Source: Desulfobacterales bacterium
GTDB taxonomy: Bacteria > Desulfobacterota > DSM-4660 > Desulfatiglandales > Desulfatiglandaceae
Reading direction: 5' to 3'
DNA length: 7,642 bases
NCBI GenBank assembly: GCA_021107495.1
Contig: JAIOSR010000453.1
Span: forward strand, 1-7,642
In this document: in pieces, positions 5,825-7,642 of the stretch
Numbering within the stretch: the stretch's first letter is position 1
How the letters are laid out: the number at the start of each line of letters is the position of its first letter
Made by a program: the position numbers and the translations under genes
Notes under the pieces: generated by a model
The model's database searches: none
What the model was told of the DNA's origin: nothing
Seen by the model: only the letters and a program-made list of their open reading frames with translations

Positions 5825-6040
5825 ATGCTTGAGATTGAATATTTGACAGATAAAAACGGCCAACAAAAGGCTGTCGTTATTCCTATTGAACTATGGAAAA
5901 GAATAATGCCGAAAGAAAACGCTTCCATTGAGGAAATTTCTGAGGAAATAGAAGATTACTGTCTGAACAAGGCAATGGATGAGGCCGAAAAAAGCCCTCT
6001 CTTAGGTCGGAAAGAAGCACTGGATTATTTGGAGAAATAA
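5825..6040 (+). CDS. RelB/Phd-like antitoxin of a type II toxin-antitoxin pair
   Basis: 71 acidic residues. The N-terminal part (YLTDKNGQQKAVVIPIELW, about 6-24) resembles the strand-helix start of small Phd/RelB-type antitoxins, in which this region dimerises and binds DNA. The C-terminal half (about 34-71) is a run of charged helix that would wrap the toxin. The family identification rests mainly on the partner: a RelE/ParE-like gene begins 5 bp after this stop on the same strand, in the usual antitoxin-first order. It probably neutralises the toxin and represses its own promoter, with DNA binding strengthened by toxin. A good Shine-Dalgarno fixes the start. Exact subfamily not resolved. 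Confidence 0.85.
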   Translation: MLEIEYLTDKNGQQKAVVIPIELWKRIMPKENASIEEISEEIEDYCLNKAMDEAEKSPLLGRKEALDYLEK

Positions 6041-6045
6041 CCAAA

Positions 6046-6315
6046 ATGGAAGTGCTTTACCGTAAAGTCTTTTTGAAAGACCTCAAGAAGCTAAAAAATC
6101 AGCCGGTGTATGACAAGGTTTTTAAATTTGCATTTGAGATATTGCCAGAGGCAAAAGCCTTAAAGGACATATCCGGCATTAAAGCGATGACGGGATACTC
6201 GAAACGCTACCGTATTCGATTCGGAGATTATCGAGTTGGGATTGAACTTCAGGGTGATATGGTAGATATAAGAAGGGTTTTACACCGGCGGGATTTTTAT
6301 CGCTATTTTCCCTAA
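6046..6315 (+). CDS. RelE/ParE-superfamily toxin
   Basis: 89 basic residues, typical of the family. The start (YRKVFLKDLKKL) matches the usual first strand and helix. The core is K53-R-Y-R-I-R58-F-G60-D-Y-R63, followed by a strand ending I75-R-R-V-L-H-R-R-D-F-Y-R86, the typical RelE-type C-terminus. RelE toxins cut mRNA in the ribosomal A site, using basic residues and a late Tyr or Arg. Here R54/R56/R58, R63, H80-R82 and Y85 are plausible counterparts. A ParE-like gyrase-poisoning role cannot be excluded by eye. The ATG lies 5 bp after the antitoxin stop, so the two are translationally linked. The gene appears intact, with no frameshift or missing core segment. Confidence 0.9.
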   Translation: MEVLYRKVFLKDLKKLKNQPVYDKVFKFAFEILPEAKALKDISGIKAMTGYSKRYRIRFGDYRVGIELQGDMVDIRRVLHRRDFYRYFP

Positions 6316-6347
6316 TCACCTCTTTTCTTCAGGATGAATTTTATGTC

Positions 6348-7642
6348 ATGACAGTACCCGCCATAATCCTCGATCTTGTTGAGCGTTTTGAACAGAACCT
6401 GGAAGCATATAAGCAGGGGAAATACAATGAAACCCAGGTGCGCCGGGAATTCATAGACCCGTTTTTCGAGGAATTGGGATGGGACATTACCAACAAACAG
6501 GGTTATGCCGAGGCATACAAAGAGGTCGTTCATGAGGATGTCGTCAAGGTTGGAGGGGCCACCAAGGCCCCTGATTACAGCTTTCGCATTGGCGGTGTCC
6601 GCAAATTTTTTTTAGAGGCCAAAAAACCCTCGATAAATATCAAAGAGGACACCCACCCTGCCTACCAGTTAAGACGCTATGCCTGGAGCGCCAAGCTTCC
6701 CCTCAGTATCCTTACTGATTTTGAAGAATTCGCGGTCTACGACTGTCGCGTTAAACCGGGCAAAACGGACAAGGCATCTCATTCCCGTGTCCTGTACATG
6801 AAATATAGGGACTACCCTGAACAATGGGATGATATTGCCGGCAAATTCTCCCATGAAGCAATCCTGAAGGGTTCCTTTGATAAGTACATAGAGTCCAAAA
6901 AGGCCAAACGGGGTACTGCCGAGGTTGATAAGGCCTTTCTACAGGATATTGAGCAATGGCGAGATCAATTGGCTAAGAACATTGCCCTGCGTAACACGGA
7001 CCTGACCCAGCGTGAACTCAACTTTTCGGTCCAGCGAACCATTGACAGGATCATTTTTCTGCGAATATGTGAAGACCGTGGGATTGAGACCTATGGCAGT
7101 CTCATGGCCCTGCAGAACGGGAACAAGGTCTACAAGCGACTGTTCCAGCTTTTCCGCCAGGCCGATGATCGGTATAACTCCGGTCTTTTTCATTTTCGGC
7201 CTGAAAAGGAACAATCAAGTGATGCTGACGCACTCACGCCCGGGCTGAAAATTGACGACAGGATTTTAAAAGATATCCTCAAAAACCTCTATTATCCCGA
7301 CAGCCCTTATGAGTTCTCGGTCCTTCCTGCCGATATTTTAGGCCAGGTCTATGAACAGTTTTTAGGTAAGGTGATTCGCCTGACGCCATCGCACAGGGCC
7401 ATCGTGGAAGACAAACCCGAGGTCCGAAAGGCGGGCGGCGTTTATTATACCCCCACCTATATCGTGGATTACATTGTCAAGAACACCGTGGGCAAGCTGG
7501 TTGAGGGTAAGAAGCCGGGACCACGGGGTGGTGTAAGCAAACTGAAAATCCTGGACCCTGCATGCGGTTCAGGCTCGTTTCTCATAGGGGCCTATCAATT
7601 CCTGCTTGACTGGCACCTTGACCGGTATGTGAAGGATGATCC
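6348..7642 (+). CDS. Type IIG-like restriction-modification enzyme (nuclease plus N6-adenine methylase; 3' end cut by window)
   Basis: 431 residues are visible and the frame is open at the window end. An N-terminal PD-(D/E)xK nuclease is clear: P75-D76, then 13 residues to E90-A-K92-K-P, inside a segment typical of Eco57I-like enzymes (TKAPDYSF ... FFLEAKKP ... YQLRRYAWS). A helical connector (about 180-340) follows. The methylase begins with motif X-like GGVYYTPTYIVDYIV (about 363-377) and the SAM-binding motif I LDPACGSGSF (402-411). The catalytic NPPY-type motif and the target-recognition domain would lie beyond the window. Such proteins modify and cut DNA with one chain. The ATG at 6348 is the only usable start downstream of an in-frame TGA at 6255-6257; AGGA at 6331-6334 is a distant Shine-Dalgarno (13 nt). 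It starts 32 bp after the toxin gene, probably co-transcribed. A BREX PglX is unlikely given the N-terminal nuclease. Confidence 0.92.
   Translation, partial: MTVPAIILDLVERFEQNLEAYKQGKYNETQVRREFIDPFFEELGWDITNKQGYAEAYKEVVHEDVVKVGGATKAPDYSFRIGGVRKFFLEAKKPSINIKEDTHPAYQLRRYAWSAKLPLSILTDFEEFAVYDCRVKPGKTDKASHSRVLYMKYRDYPEQWDDIAGKFSHEAILKGSFDKYIESKKAKRGTAEVDKAFLQDIEQWRDQLAKNIALRNTDLTQRELNFSVQRTIDRIIFLRICEDRGIETYGSLMALQNGNKVYKRLFQLFRQADDRYNSGLFHFRPEKEQSSDADALTPGLKIDDRILKDILKNLYYPDSPYEFSVLPADILGQVYEQFLGKVIRLTPSHRAIVEDKPEVRKAGGVYYTPTYIVDYIVKNTVGKLVEGKKPGPRGGVSKLKILDPACGSGSFLIGAYQFLLDWHLDRYVKDD

Noticed and set aside
6312..7248. Several small frames overlapping the R-M gene on both strands
   Set aside because: The R-M frame is continuous with nuclease and methylase motifs; the others have no motif support.

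Overview
The window looks like chromosomal DNA of a free-living, GC-moderate Gram-negative bacterium, most likely an anaerobe of the Desulfobacterota (old Deltaproteobacteria) or a neighbouring lineage. This is inferred from the gene mix (soluble GAF histidine kinase, membrane-anchored vWA-FHA protein, small cupin), the Shine-Dalgarno style, and intergenic repeats of the GGTTCA and GTCATTCCGG types. It is not proven by a marker gene. No rRNA, tRNA, CRISPR array or transposase gene was seen.

Left region (1-3546): two genes diverge from a 197-bp intergenic region with a good sigma70-like promoter on each strand. Leftward is a soluble sensor histidine kinase with two GAF-like domains, cut by the window start inside its ATPase domain. 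Rightward is a 583-residue protein with an N-terminal signal/anchor, a von Willebrand A domain with a MIDAS site, one transmembrane helix and two tandem FHA domains.

Middle region (3545-4960): directly at the vWA-FHA stop codon sits a 230-bp palindromic, MITE-like element. It has 9-bp perfect terminal inverted repeats and a perfect 5-bp direct repeat, GAATA, on both sides. Removing the element and one GAATA puts the next gene, a LysE/RhtB-type exporter with a TTG start, 23 bp after the vWA-FHA stop. The two genes therefore probably formed a tight operon that the insertion split. On the other strand follow a cupin resembling the four-histidine TM1459 type and, 38 bp downstream of it, a small protein with a Cys-Cys-x4-Cys cluster. 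These two are probably one operon.

Right region (4961-7642): a noncoding stretch of about 475 bp carries hairpin repeats of the REP type and a strong promoter (TTGACA-N17-TATTCT). This promoter leads into a RelB-like antitoxin and RelE/ParE-type toxin pair. Only 32 bp later, on the same strand, begins a large type IIG-like restriction-modification enzyme with an N-terminal PD-(D/E)xK nuclease and the start of an N6-adenine methylase domain; it runs off the window end. The toxin-antitoxin pair and the R-M gene probably share transcription and form the edge of a defence region.

The most notable observations are the clean MITE-like insertion with a target-site duplication inside a former operon, the toxin-antitoxin/type IIG arrangement, the transmembrane vWA-FHA-FHA architecture, and the small cysteine-cluster protein paired with a four-His cupin. 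No wholly new multi-gene system can be claimed from this sequence alone.
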